Shown piece by piece: positions 34,563 to 42,800 of a stretch of 64,000 nucleotides of DNA. A program made the position numbers and the translations under genes. Origin of the DNA: Rossellomorea marisflavi. GTDB taxonomy: Bacteria > Bacillota > Bacilli > Bacillales > Bacillaceae_B. The notes under the pieces are model-generated. The model saw only the letters and a program-made list of their open reading frames with translations, did not search any database and was not told where the DNA came from. Each line of letters begins with the position of its first letter. Position 1 is the first letter of the stretch. Location: the NCBI RefSeq assembly GCF_001274775.1, contig NZ_LGUE01000005.1, positions 126,346 through 190,345 of the forward strand, written 5' to 3'.

Positions 34563-35529
34563 ACTCGAAGGAGTCAAAAAATATTACCCGATCAAAGGCG
34601 GGATGCTGAAACGCATCCAAGGTCATGTGAAGGCCGTAGAAGAGGTATCACTCGAGTTATTCGAAGGTGAGAGCCTTGGAGTCGTAGGGGAATCAGGGTG
34701 TGGGAAGTCGACCCTCGGCCGTACGATCCTCGGGCTTGAGGATGTCACGGACGGGAAGGTCATCTTCCAGGGGAAAGAGGTTCAGAGCCTCTCGAATCGC
34801 CAGCGTCTTCCATTTAAGAAGCAGATGCAGATGATCTTCCAGGATCCATACGCATCCCTGAACCCGAGGCAAAAGATCGGAGCGGCACTTGAAGAAGTAT
34901 TTGTCATCCATACGGATCTTTCAGCCTCTGAGCGGAAGAAGAAAGTGATAGACTTATTGAGAGAGGTCGGACTGAAGGAAGATCACTATGATCGTCTACC
35001 CCATGAATTCAGTGGAGGTCAGCGTCAGCGGATCGGCATCGCCCGCGCCATTGCGTTGAATCCATCTGTTGTTGTATGTGATGAAGCTGTGTCTGCACTC
35101 GATGTATCTGTGCAGGCGCAGGTTCTGAAGCTCCTGAAGACCCTCCAGTCCAAATATGGGTTGACGTATCTCTTCATCTCCCATGATCTCGGTGTCGTCC
35201 GCTACTTCTGCAGCCGGGTCATGGTCATGTACCTTGGTAATACGGCTGAACTAGCTTCAGCGGAACAGCTGTACACCAATCCGCTACATCCTTATACGAA
35301 AGCACTATTATCATCGATACCAAGGCCATCCATTCAGAAGGATCGAAAGCGCATCCGCCTGGAGGGAGAAATCCCAAATCCGGCAAATCCACCGTCAGGC
35401 TGTGCGTTCCACACAAGATGTCCCATCGCTACAGACCTCTGCAAACAGAAGAAACCCGAATGGCGGGACATGGGCGATCAGCATTTTGTCGCCTGTCATC
35501 ATGTAGAAAAAGGACGTGAAGTTTTATGA
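34528..35529 (+). CDS. Peptide-type ABC ATPase 2 (DppF/OppF-like)
   Basis: 333 aa. Walker A GESGCGKS, signature FSGGQRQR and Walker B VVCDEAVSALD are present; the C-terminus has CAFHTRCPIATDLC. I prefer ATG 34528 because AGGAGG (34513-34518) lies nine bases before it; ATG 34522 is too close. The stop overlaps the next ATG by four bases (ATGA), coupling it to the gamma-glutamyltransferase gene. Confidence 0.94.
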   Translation: MSALREKPSILKLEGVKKYYPIKGGMLKRIQGHVKAVEEVSLELFEGESLGVVGESGCGKSTLGRTILGLEDVTDGKVIFQGKEVQSLSNRQRLPFKKQMQMIFQDPYASLNPRQKIGAALEEVFVIHTDLSASERKKKVIDLLREVGLKEDHYDRLPHEFSGGQRQRIGIARAIALNPSVVVCDEAVSALDVSVQAQVLKLLKTLQSKYGLTYLFISHDLGVVRYFCSRVMVMYLGNTAELASAEQLYTNPLHPYTKALLSSIPRPSIQKDRKRIRLEGEIPNPANPPSGCAFHTRCPIATDLCKQKKPEWRDMGDQHFVACHHVEKGREVL

Positions 35530-37136
35530 ACATGGATCACCTGTATCAACCGTATTCCTCCATACGTAACACAGTGTTTGCCAAAAAAGGAATGGTGGCG
35601 ACTTCCCAGCCCCTCGCCTCCCAGGCAGGTTTGGAGATCCTCCAAAAAGGAGGGAACGCCATTGATGCAGCCATCGCTACGGCTGCAGCCCTGACCGTCG
35701 TCGAACCGACTTCGAACGGAATCGGTGGGGACGCATTCGCCCTTGTATGGGTGAAGGGAGAACTTCACGGACTCAATGCAAGTGGTCCATCGCCTGCATC
35801 CATTTCCATTGAGGCTGTGAAGGAAAAGGGACACGACACCATGCCGGTACACGGCGCGATTCCCATCACGGTCCCGGGAGCTCCGTCAGCATGGGCTGAA
35901 CTTTCGGAACGCTTCGGTAAACTGCCATTGACCGAGGTGTTGGCACCGGCGATCGCCTATGCGGAAGAAGGGTACCCGATCAGCCCGGTACTCGGCAAGT
36001 ATTGGAGTCTCGCCCATAAGAAGTTCAGAGATTCTTTCAAAGGAGAGGAATATCAGGCGTGGTTCGACACCTTTGCCCCGGAAGGCAGGGCTCCGGAAAT
36101 CGGGGAAGTATGGTCTTCGAAAGGTCATGCGGAAACCCTCCGCTCCATTGCAGAAACGAAGGCGGAAAGCTTCTACCGGGGAGACTTGGCCGGACAAATA
36201 GCGGAAGCTGTCCAACAGGGCGGAGGCTTCCTGTCAAAAGAGGACCTCGCCTCCTACCGACCACAATGGGTGAAGCCGATTTCTACTGATTATAAAGGAT
36301 ACGATGTGTGGGAAATCCCACCGAACGGCCAGGGCCTTGTCACCCTCATGGGGCTGAACATCATGAAAGGCTTTGACGTCACGGAGAAGGAGAGCATCGA
36401 TACATACCATAAACAAATCGAAGCCATGAAGCTCGCCTTTACCGACGGAAAAGCGTTCATCACAGAAGAGAAGGATATGCCCGTCTCCGTTGAGCATCTC
36501 CTGAGCGAAGAATATGCCGAAGCAAGGCGCTCTGTCATCGGGGAAGAAGCCATCACCCCTACGGAATATGAGCCTCCCAAAGGGGGAACCGTATACCTAG
36601 CCACTGCTGATGGAGAAGGGAATATGGTTTCATTCATCCAGAGCAACTATATGGGCTTCGGATCCGGAATCGTGGTGCCTGGCACCGGGATCGGACTGCA
36701 AAACCGCGGACATGATTTCTCCTTGGATCCAACGCATCCGAACGCCCTTCAACCTGGAAAGAAGACATACCATACAATCATTCCTGGCTTCCTGACGAAA
36801 GCAGGCGAGGCTGTTGGCCCATTCGGCGTCATGGGGGGCTACATGCAGCCTCAAGGTCATTTTCAAGTCGTCATGAACACCATTGATTTTCATCTGAATC
36901 CACAGGCTGCCCTCGATGCACCAAGATGGCAGTGGATGAAGGGTAAACAGGTAGCTGTCGAACCGACATTCCCGAATCACATCGCACAAGCACTCGCCAG
37001 GCGCGGTCACGAGATTCAGGTCGCGACCGATCACGGTTCATTTGGCCGGGGGCAAATCATTTGGAGAAACCCTACCAATGGTGTTTTAATGGGAGGGACG
37101 GAATCCCGTACGGACGGGGCCATCTCCGCTTGGTAG
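35526..37136 (+). CDS. Gamma-glutamyltransferase family protein, YwrD-like
   Basis: 536 aa. The self-cleavage nucleophile is Thr355 in PPKGGTVYLATADGEGN, followed by SNYMGFGSG. There is no signal peptide, so it should be cytoplasmic, like B. subtilis YwrD and unlike secreted Ggt. It would split the gamma-glutamyl bond of glutathione or related peptides after uptake. The start overlaps the ABC ATPase stop, so importer and enzyme are made together. Two chromate-transporter genes follow. In B. subtilis ywrD has the same chromate-type neighbours. Confidence 0.9.
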   Translation: MNMDHLYQPYSSIRNTVFAKKGMVATSQPLASQAGLEILQKGGNAIDAAIATAAALTVVEPTSNGIGGDAFALVWVKGELHGLNASGPSPASISIEAVKEKGHDTMPVHGAIPITVPGAPSAWAELSERFGKLPLTEVLAPAIAYAEEGYPISPVLGKYWSLAHKKFRDSFKGEEYQAWFDTFAPEGRAPEIGEVWSSKGHAETLRSIAETKAESFYRGDLAGQIAEAVQQGGGFLSKEDLASYRPQWVKPISTDYKGYDVWEIPPNGQGLVTLMGLNIMKGFDVTEKESIDTYHKQIEAMKLAFTDGKAFITEEKDMPVSVEHLLSEEYAEARRSVIGEEAITPTEYEPPKGGTVYLATADGEGNMVSFIQSNYMGFGSGIVVPGTGIGLQNRGHDFSLDPTHPNALQPGKKTYHTIIPGFLTKAGEAVGPFGVMGGYMQPQGHFQVVMNTIDFHLNPQAALDAPRWQWMKGKQVAVEPTFPNHIAQALARRGHEIQVATDHGSFGRGQIIWRNPTNGVLMGGTESRTDGAISAW

Positions 37137-37171
37137 GAGACCCCGCTAACGATTGAAATGAGGTGTGATGA

Positions 37172-37732
37172 ATGAAACAGTGGCAGTTATTTCTGGCATT
37201 TTTCCGCGTAGGGATGCTTGGATTCGGGGGGGGTCCTTCCTCCATACCACTATTTCATAAAGAAGTAGTCGAGAAATATAAATGGATGAGTGACGATGAG
37301 TTTTCGGATACCCTCGCTTTGGCAAATGCCCTGCCTGGACCGATTGCAACGAAGATGGCCGGATATATCGGGCATCGGGTGGGGGGAGTGCTCGGCATGC
37401 TCGTGAGCATCATCGCCACAAGCGTCCCGACCGTCCTGCTCTTGATCCTGATGCTGACGGCCTTGAATTCCTACAAGGACCGCCCGTGGGTCCACGGAAT
37501 GTCCCAGGCGGTCGTCCCCGTGGTCGCGGTCATGCTCGGTGTCCTGACGTGGGACTTTGTGAAAAAGTCGAAGAAGAGCCTCGGCTGGAAAATCACGATC
37601 GGACTCTTGGCAGTGAGCCTGTTACTACTTTCAGGACTTGGCGTGCACCCGGGAATTGTGATTGCAGTGTTACTCGGGCTTGCCCTTATGTCTAAGAAAC
37701 CTGTGAATGAAAAGCAGGTGAAAGCTTCATGA
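37172..37732 (+). CDS. Short-chain chromate transporter subunit 1 (YwrB-like)
   Basis: 186 aa with about five to six helices. The N-terminal CHR signature GMLGFGGGPSSIPLFHKEVV (~residues 14-33) and ALPGPIATKMAGYIGHRVGG (~53-72) mark the half-size ChrA type. Two half-size proteins with opposite topology form one transporter, in B. subtilis YwrB and YwrA. ATG 37172 follows GAGGTG. It overlaps the next gene by four bases (ATGA). Confidence 0.92.
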   Translation: MKQWQLFLAFFRVGMLGFGGGPSSIPLFHKEVVEKYKWMSDDEFSDTLALANALPGPIATKMAGYIGHRVGGVLGMLVSIIATSVPTVLLLILMLTALNSYKDRPWVHGMSQAVVPVVAVMLGVLTWDFVKKSKKSLGWKITIGLLAVSLLLLSGLGVHPGIVIAVLLGLALMSKKPVNEKQVKAS

Positions 37733-38262
37733 CATATGTGCATATTTTCATGGCTTTCTTTGTTCCGAATATCTTAGGGTATGGCGGCGGGCCGTCCTCG
37801 ATCCCCCTTATCCAGGCGGAGGTCGTGGACCGGTACGGATGGCTGACGGATAGTCAGTTCAGCGAAATGCTCGCCCTTGCCAATGCGCTTCCGGGTCCGA
37901 TCAATACGAAAATGGCCGGCTATATCGGCTATCAGCAAGGCGGTGTGCTGGGGGCCGCGATCGGGTTGTTCTCGACGATTGCTCCTTCGCTGCTGCTGAT
38001 GCTGTTCTTGCTCGGATTGTTGATGAAGTTTAAAGATTCTCCTAAGGTGAAGAACATGACGACGATCGTCAGGCCGACGATTGCGATCCTGCTTGGTATC
38101 ATGACGATGGAATTCCTTGTGGATTCGTATGGTGGGATCGGGATTGTGCAGACGTTGATTATCGGGGTTGCCAGCTATCTCTTGTTGGAGAGGTGGAAGG
38201 TGAGTCCTGCGTTTGTGATTGGCGGGGCGCTCGTGTACGGTGCTGTGTTTCTTGGAGGATAA
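37729..38262 (+). CDS. Short-chain chromate transporter subunit 2 (YwrA-like)
   Basis: 177 aa, five to six helices, with the second CHR repeat type: LGYGGGPSSIPLIQAEVVDR (~residues 16-35) and ALPGPINTKMAGYIGYQQGG (~54-73). It should pair with the preceding protein to export chromate, or to carry sulfate-like anions. The start overlaps the previous stop. A terminator follows, ending the importer-GGT-chromate unit. Confidence 0.92.
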   Translation: MTYVHIFMAFFVPNILGYGGGPSSIPLIQAEVVDRYGWLTDSQFSEMLALANALPGPINTKMAGYIGYQQGGVLGAAIGLFSTIAPSLLLMLFLLGLLMKFKDSPKVKNMTTIVRPTIAILLGIMTMEFLVDSYGGIGIVQTLIIGVASYLLLERWKVSPAFVIGGALVYGAVFLGG

Positions 38263-38265
38263 GGG

Positions 38266-38308
38266 AAATCCCTCACTGGTTTGATGCCGGTGGGGGATTT
38301 TTTTTTGG
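38266..38308 (+). terminator. Terminator after the chromate genes
   Basis: AAATCCCTCACTGG (38266-38279) pairs with CCGGTGGGGGATTT (38287-38300) with one G-T, then eight or more T. Confidence 0.92.
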
Positions 38309-38309
38309 G

Positions 38310-39055
38310 GGGTTATCTTCATTCCCATCCAGTAGGTATGGGTGGAGTGAAAAGAGGGGCACGTTCCGTTTCGCTGCGTGAGCCCGCTTTCCTGCGGGGA
38401 GGCAGTTGAGCCGCTTCGACTGCGCCTGCAGGGTCTCAACCTTGCCTCTATTCCCGCGGGAGTCGGCCGTCCTCCGCTGCACTGCACTCTTTGGTTACAG
38501 GGTGATTGAGTTCTTTACCTAAGGTTTGATCGGTCTATCTTCATTCCCATCCAGTAGGTATGGGTGGAGTGGAAAGAGGGGACCGTTTCGTTTCGCTGCG
38601 GTCGGCCGCTTTCCTGCGGGGAGGCAGTTGAGCCGCTTCGGCTGCGCCTGCAGGGTCTCAACCTTGCCTCTATTCCCGCGGGAGTCGTCCGTCCTCCGCT
38701 GCACTGCACTGTGTGGTGGTAGCTTGATTCAGTTCTCCACCTATAAGGGTTTTGGAGAGGGATACCTTTATCCCATCCAGCATTTATGGGGGAGTGAAAA
38801 GAGGGGATTGTTCCTTATCGCTGCACTCTTTGCTATGAAGGTTGGGATTCTCTGCCTATAGGAGGATTTGATAGGGCTATCTTCGACCTCATCCTGTAAG
38901 TATGGGGTTATCTGGAAAGATGGGGTCGTTCCGTTTCGCTGCGGGAGCCCGCTTTCCACGGGTCGTGCGGTGAGCCTCCTCATGCTTGCGGGGTCTCACC
39001 CTGCCCGCATTTTCCCGTTGGAGTCGGTCCCGCTCCGCTGGTTTTCAGTATCGCT
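38310..39055 (+). repeat. Second array of structured repeats, direct copies D1-D4
   Basis: Copies start at ~38310, ~38532, ~38757 and ~38872. D1 and D2 are 222 bases apart and almost identical (CATCCAGTAGGTATGGGTGG; TTTCGCTGC; GCTTTCCTGCGGGGAGGCAG; GCGCCTGCAGGGTCTCAACC; CGGGAGTCG; CCTCCGCTGCACTGCACT). D3 (38757-38845) lacks the whole middle. D4 has a different core, nearer to A1-A3 (GAGCCTCCTCATGCTTGCGG). No gene is seen between 38263 and 39554. Confidence 0.85.
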
Positions 39056-39099
39056 GAACTATGAAATAAACCCACCAGTCTAAGGTTCCTTTATCTCTA

Positions 39100-39475
39100 A
39101 TCCCGAACCAAAGAGTGGATTGAAGCGAAAGGCGCCTGACTCCAGCGGAAAAGAAGGAGTGGCAAGACCCCGCAGGCACGAGGAGGCTTGACGCCCTTCC
39201 CGCAGGAAAGCAGGCGTCTGAAGCGAAAAGGAACGGTCCCATACCTTAGCACACTATCATGAAGTTAACCGGTATGGGTAACGGACAGTGTCACCCGAAA
39301 AAACAATCGGCTCTGATAACTGTGCAGAAGTAATAGAAACTCACCTCATCTCGAACCAAAGAGTGAATTGCAGTGGAAGACGCCTGACTCCAGCTGAAAA
39401 GAAAGAATGGCAAGACCCCGCAGGAAAGCAGGCGCCTGTAGCGAAAAGGAACGGTCCCATCCTCATTCACTTACT
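39100..39475 (-). repeat. Opposite-strand repeat copies E1 and E2
   Basis: E1 (39106-39245) is a full copy on the minus strand: GGCGCCTGACTCCAGCGG, GGCAAGACCCCGCAGGCACG, AGGAGGCTTG and CTGAAGCGAAAAGGAACGG. E2 (39354-39470) has the same ends but goes from ACCCCGCAGG straight to AAAGCAGGCGCC, with about 30 bases missing. The array mirrors the A/B array at 17.4-19.0 kb. Confidence 0.82.
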
Positions 39476-39515
39476 CTACAAGAATTCACCTTAACCTCAC
39501 TTATTGTCCGCACCA

Positions 39516-39546
39516 AAAAGGCTGTCGCACACCGCGACAGCCTTTT
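39516..39546. terminator. Bidirectional terminator before the symporter gene end
   Basis: AAAAGGCTGTCGC (39516-39528), 5-base loop, GCGACAGCCTTTT (39534-39546). It serves the symporter gene on the minus strand. Confidence 0.93.
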
Positions 39547-39554
39547 ACCCTATT

Positions 39555-40772
39555 TCATTTCTTTCTACCGCTCAACCGATGAATGATCGACGTTCCTGCA
39601 AGGTCACCCGTGATGTTGATGGCCGTGCAGCCCATGCCGACAAGGGCGTCGATGGCGGTCAGGAGGGCAACGGCTTCCATGGGGAGGCCGATTTGGGTGA
39701 ACACCGTGGCGATCATGAGGATGCCTGCTCCCGGGACGCCAGCCGTTCCGATGGAGGCGAGGGTTCCGACCACCACAACGAGGACCATATCAGTCAGGCT
39801 CAGCGGGTCACCTACAACATTTGCTGCGAATACGGCGGATACGGCAATGCGGATGGCGGCCCCGTCCATGTTAATTGTTGCACCAAGGGGTAGGCTTAAC
39901 CCGTAGAGGCTCTTCGGAATCCCCATTTCCCTTGCGGCTTGAAGGGATAAAGGCAGGGTGCCGGTGCTGCTTTGTGTCACGAAGGCCGTGATCATGGGAG
40001 TGCGTGCCTTTGAATAAAACGAAAGGGGGTTGATCTTGACCATAACCATGGCAACAGTGTAGAGAACCAGCTGGACGATGAGTGCGATATACAGGACCAT
40101 GATCATGTTGCCGAGGGACAGGAGTGTCCCCGCACCCTGTTCTCCCACCGTTTTGGCCATGATGGCGAAAATGCCGATAGGTAGGTAGTGCAGGATTGCC
40201 TTCATGATGGCGAGACTGGCTTCATTGAGTCCCTCGATGACTTTGAAGACATGCTCACCCAGTTCACCGTATTCTTTCGTGGAACGCAAATAGGAGATGG
40301 CGGTCCCGAACACGATGGCGGTGAAGATGATTCCCTGCAGGTTCAGTTCGGTGAAGGCTTTTGTGATATTGTCTGGAATGATTGACAGGAAGACGCTTTT
40401 TAAGCCCGGATCATCGGGAACATCGAATGATTGGGATTGGTCGAGCTCCATTCCTGTCCCTGGTTGAAAGATGCTCGCGACAGCCAACCCCACGACGATG
40501 GCGAAGGCGGATGAAAGAAGATAGTAGAGGAACACCTTGCTCCCCGTTTTCCCGAGTTCTTTTATACTTGTTTGGTTCACCCCTGTCATGAGTGTGAAGA
40601 GGATAAGGGGGATGATCAGGAACGACAGGAGATGGATAAGGATGTCCCCCAGGATGGAAATGGAGGCGGCGCGCTCTCCGAAGGTCACGCCTGCAATGAC
40701 CCCAAGGATCAGCGCAACGGTGATTTTCGTGATCAGGGATATGCTCTTGTATTTCGTCCATAATGTCTTCAT
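39555..40772 (-). CDS. Dicarboxylate/amino acid:cation symporter (DAACS family)
   Basis: 405 aa with eight helices and two re-entrant loops. The family motifs are visible: SSTGTLPLS (~residues 264-272, first re-entrant loop) and ATINMDGAAI (~292-301, the Na+/substrate site). It imports glutamate/aspartate or C4-dicarboxylates with Na+ or H+. The ATG at 40772 has AGAGGT upstream on its strand. It follows the DUF1206 gene on the same strand but a terminator lies between. Close substrate assignment is not possible by eye. Confidence 0.92.
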   Translation of the reverse strand: MKTLWTKYKSISLITKITVALILGVIAGVTFGERAASISILGDILIHLLSFLIIPLILFTLMTGVNQTSIKELGKTGSKVFLYYLLSSAFAIVVGLAVASIFQPGTGMELDQSQSFDVPDDPGLKSVFLSIIPDNITKAFTELNLQGIIFTAIVFGTAISYLRSTKEYGELGEHVFKVIEGLNEASLAIMKAILHYLPIGIFAIMAKTVGEQGAGTLLSLGNMIMVLYIALIVQLVLYTVAMVMVKINPLSFYSKARTPMITAFVTQSSTGTLPLSLQAAREMGIPKSLYGLSLPLGATINMDGAAIRIAVSAVFAANVVGDPLSLTDMVLVVVVGTLASIGTAGVPGAGILMIATVFTQIGLPMEAVALLTAIDALVGMGCTAINITGDLAGTSIIHRLSGRKK

Positions 40773-40795
40773 AGTTGATACCTCTTTTCAAATAA

Positions 40796-40815
40796 AAAAG
40801 CCCGGGGATGGGCTT
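40796..40815 (-). terminator. Terminator of the DUF1206 gene
   Basis: Read on the minus strand: AAGCCC, loop ATCCCC, GGGCTT, then TTTTATTT. The stem overlaps the DUF1206 stop codon. Confidence 0.8.
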
Positions 40816-41650
40816 AGAATATGCTTAAATGTCGATTCTTCCCTCTGAGGATCTCAAAGACCCCGTAGAGGAACAGTCCGGCTGCCACGATGGCGAGCAG
40901 CCATTTGCCGAAGGGCTGCTGGGCAATTTCGGATAGTGCCCCGTCCAGACCTTTTGTTTTGTCAGGGTCTGCCGTGATGGCGGTCCGGATGAAGAAGTAG
41001 CCTACGAGAAGGAATACGATGCCTCGGGCAGTGAGACCGATTTTTCCTGTCCTTTTGCTGAATGTCCACTCCTGCTTTGACATGCTGCCTTTCTTGAACT
41101 GCTTCGCGAATTTTTCTGTATACGCAGAGTAAAGCTCGTGAAGGGCGAATCCGATGATGGCCAGCCCTACGATACCCACGATCCACTGACCGAAAGGCTG
41201 GGAAAGGAGTTTTGCAGACATGGTCTGCTCGGAACTGGAGCCGCCTTTGGCGTGAAGAGCGATGGCAATGGCATTGAAGCCGAGGATTCCGTAAGCGGCG
41301 CCTGTAAAGATGTGGGTGATCCTCCGTACGATGGATTTCCCCTGGTCTCCGTGGTATTCAGGATCGGTGATAGCCTGGATGAGGCTCCATATGACCACGC
41401 CGAGGAGCCCGATACCGACGATCCATAATAATACCTCACCGAAAGGCTTGGATGCAATGGCTGCGAATGCGCCGTTCGAGTCTGATGTGCTTCCTCCCGC
41501 TCCGAATGCCGCCATGACGGCAAGGGCGCCGATCAGCATATAGACGAGTCCCTTTGATATGAATCCTATGCGGGCGAACCCCCTGATCCAGGGTTTGATA
41601 TCCTTTGAGTTGTCCTTACCGGAAGGCAGGACTGATGTCATGTCAGCCAT
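40814..41650 (-). CDS. DUF1206 membrane protein with three internal repeats
   Basis: 278 aa with six membrane segments arranged as three two-helix repeats. Each repeat starts with a pattern like ARIGFISKGLVYMLIGALA (~residues 27-45; similar at ~115 and ~205) and ends with PFG(E/Q/K)xLLxIVG. This is the DUF1206 layout. The biochemical role is unknown. The ATG at 41650 has GAAGGGAAG upstream. It is divergent from the ktrAB riboswitch. Confidence 0.88.
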   Translation of the reverse strand: MADMTSVLPSGKDNSKDIKPWIRGFARIGFISKGLVYMLIGALAVMAAFGAGGSTSDSNGAFAAIASKPFGEVLLWIVGIGLLGVVIWSLIQAITDPEYHGDQGKSIVRRITHIFTGAAYGILGFNAIAIALHAKGGSSSEQTMSAKLLSQPFGQWIVGIVGLAIIGFALHELYSAYTEKFAKQFKKGSMSKQEWTFSKRTGKIGLTARGIVFLLVGYFFIRTAITADPDKTKGLDGALSEIAQQPFGKWLLAIVAAGLFLYGVFEILRGKNRHLSIF

Positions 41651-41760
41651 GGCTACTTCTTCCCTTCAGTTTGCATTTTATAAGCAATATTCCCCAAATG
41701 AAGTCTTCGAAACCATTGGCGGAGCAAGTAAATGATGGTGGTCCATCCATTTCTCTTTTT

Positions 41761-41790
41761 TTGCGAAAAAAAGGCTAAATTAGTTATAGA
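41761..41790 (+). promoter_or_regulatory. Promoter of ktrAB leader
   Basis: TTGCGA (41761-41766), 18-base spacer, TATAGA (41785-41790), about 60 bases before the riboswitch. Confidence 0.5.
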
Positions 41791-41844
41791 CAATGAATGT
41801 GTCTAGGAGTAATATATCTATCATCAAAGCTGGTTGCTTTATAT

Positions 41845-41970
41845 CATATCATCGCTTAATTCTTTACAGAAGCGGGGGACCCGAGTTCATACAGGGGTGA
41901 ATCCTTCTAAGGTAGGGCTGCTTCCATGGCCCGAATCCGTCAGCTAACCTCGTAAGCGTAAATGGGAGTG
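41845..41970 (+). ncRNA. c-di-AMP riboswitch (ydaO-yuaA)
   Basis: P1 is CGCTTA (41853-41858) with TAAGCG (41953-41958). Between them stand AGAAGCGGGGGACCCGAGTT-type sequence, CAGGGGTGAATCC, AGGGCTGC and CCCGAATCCGTCAGCTAACC, the conserved blocks of the ydaO-yuaA class. A terminator follows at 41999 and then ktrA; yuaA is the old name of ktrA, so gene and RNA agree. High c-di-AMP should shut off potassium uptake. Confidence 0.95.
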
Positions 41971-41998
41971 AATGAACCTTGGAATCGTGTTGACGATG

Positions 41999-42028
41999 AC
42001 CACAGGCTTAGTTCCTGCGGTTTTTTTT
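41999..42028 (+). terminator. Riboswitch-controlled terminator of ktrAB
   Basis: ACCACAGG (41999-42006) pairs with CCTGCGGT (42014-42021), one mismatch, followed by seven T. Confidence 0.85.
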
Positions 42029-42141
42029 GTGCCTTCATTTAAAGAGGTCCTAGGTAAACAAAAGCCTGGAAGATGAATGAACAGGTGGGAAACAACAAAA
42101 GATACAAAAATATCAGTAACGTTCAGTTGGAGGAGTACATC

Positions 42142-42798
42142 ATGAAGAAGCAATTCGCCGTTATCGGTCTTGGAAAATTCGGGGGGAACCTGGTGGAGGA
42201 ATTGAGCAGGCTTGATACAGAGGTACTGGCGATCGACCTGCACGAAGAGGTGGTTCAGCGATACGCGGATGTGGCGACTCACGCCGTCCAGGCCAACGCC
42301 ATGGATGAGTCCGTTTTGAGATCCCTCGGACTACGGAACTTCGATCACGTGATCGTTTCATTCGGTGAAAGCGTGGAGGCGAGCATCCTGACGACACTGC
42401 TTCTAAAAGAGCTGGGGGTCAAAGAGGTTTGGGTGAAGGCGTCGAACGCCTACCATCAGAAGGTGCTTGAGAGGATCGGTGCAGACAAGGTCATTCATCC
42501 TGAACGGGATATGGCAAAAAAAATCGCTCATCATATGACATCGGAGAAAATCATCGATTACATCGAACTTTCAAAGGAGCACAGCATCGTAGAGGTCAGG
42601 GCTTCGTCCAAAGTCGCGAACCGTACGCTGATGGATCTTGACGTCCGGGCTCGGTATGGATGCAATATCATTGCTATCCACCGGGGAGATGAGGTCATTG
42701 TCTCGCCGAGCGCCGACGATACGGTTGAACTGGAAGATCTGTTGATTGTCATCGGACATAATCGCGATATCAATCGATTCGAAAAAGAAGGGGTATAA
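42142..42798 (+). CDS. ktrA: Potassium uptake regulator KtrA (RCK protein)
   Basis: 218 aa. An N-terminal RCK Rossmann domain with GLGKFGGNL (~residues 8-16) binds ATP/ADP and NAD(H); the RCK_C domain (~140-218) binds c-di-AMP in B. subtilis KtrA. It forms a ring that gates KtrB in the membrane. ATG 42142 follows TTGGAGGAG. The upstream c-di-AMP riboswitch and this protein would give a double control by the same messenger. Two bases separate it from ktrB. Confidence 0.95.
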   Translation: MKKQFAVIGLGKFGGNLVEELSRLDTEVLAIDLHEEVVQRYADVATHAVQANAMDESVLRSLGLRNFDHVIVSFGESVEASILTTLLLKELGVKEVWVKASNAYHQKVLERIGADKVIHPERDMAKKIAHHMTSEKIIDYIELSKEHSIVEVRASSKVANRTLMDLDVRARYGCNIIAIHRGDEVIVSPSADDTVELEDLLIVIGHNRDINRFEKEGV

Positions 42799-42800
42799 CC

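Noticed and set aside
38310..39475. CRISPR array
   Set aside because: Units are ~100-220 bases, unevenly spaced, in both orientations and self-complementary, without uniform short repeats or cas genes.
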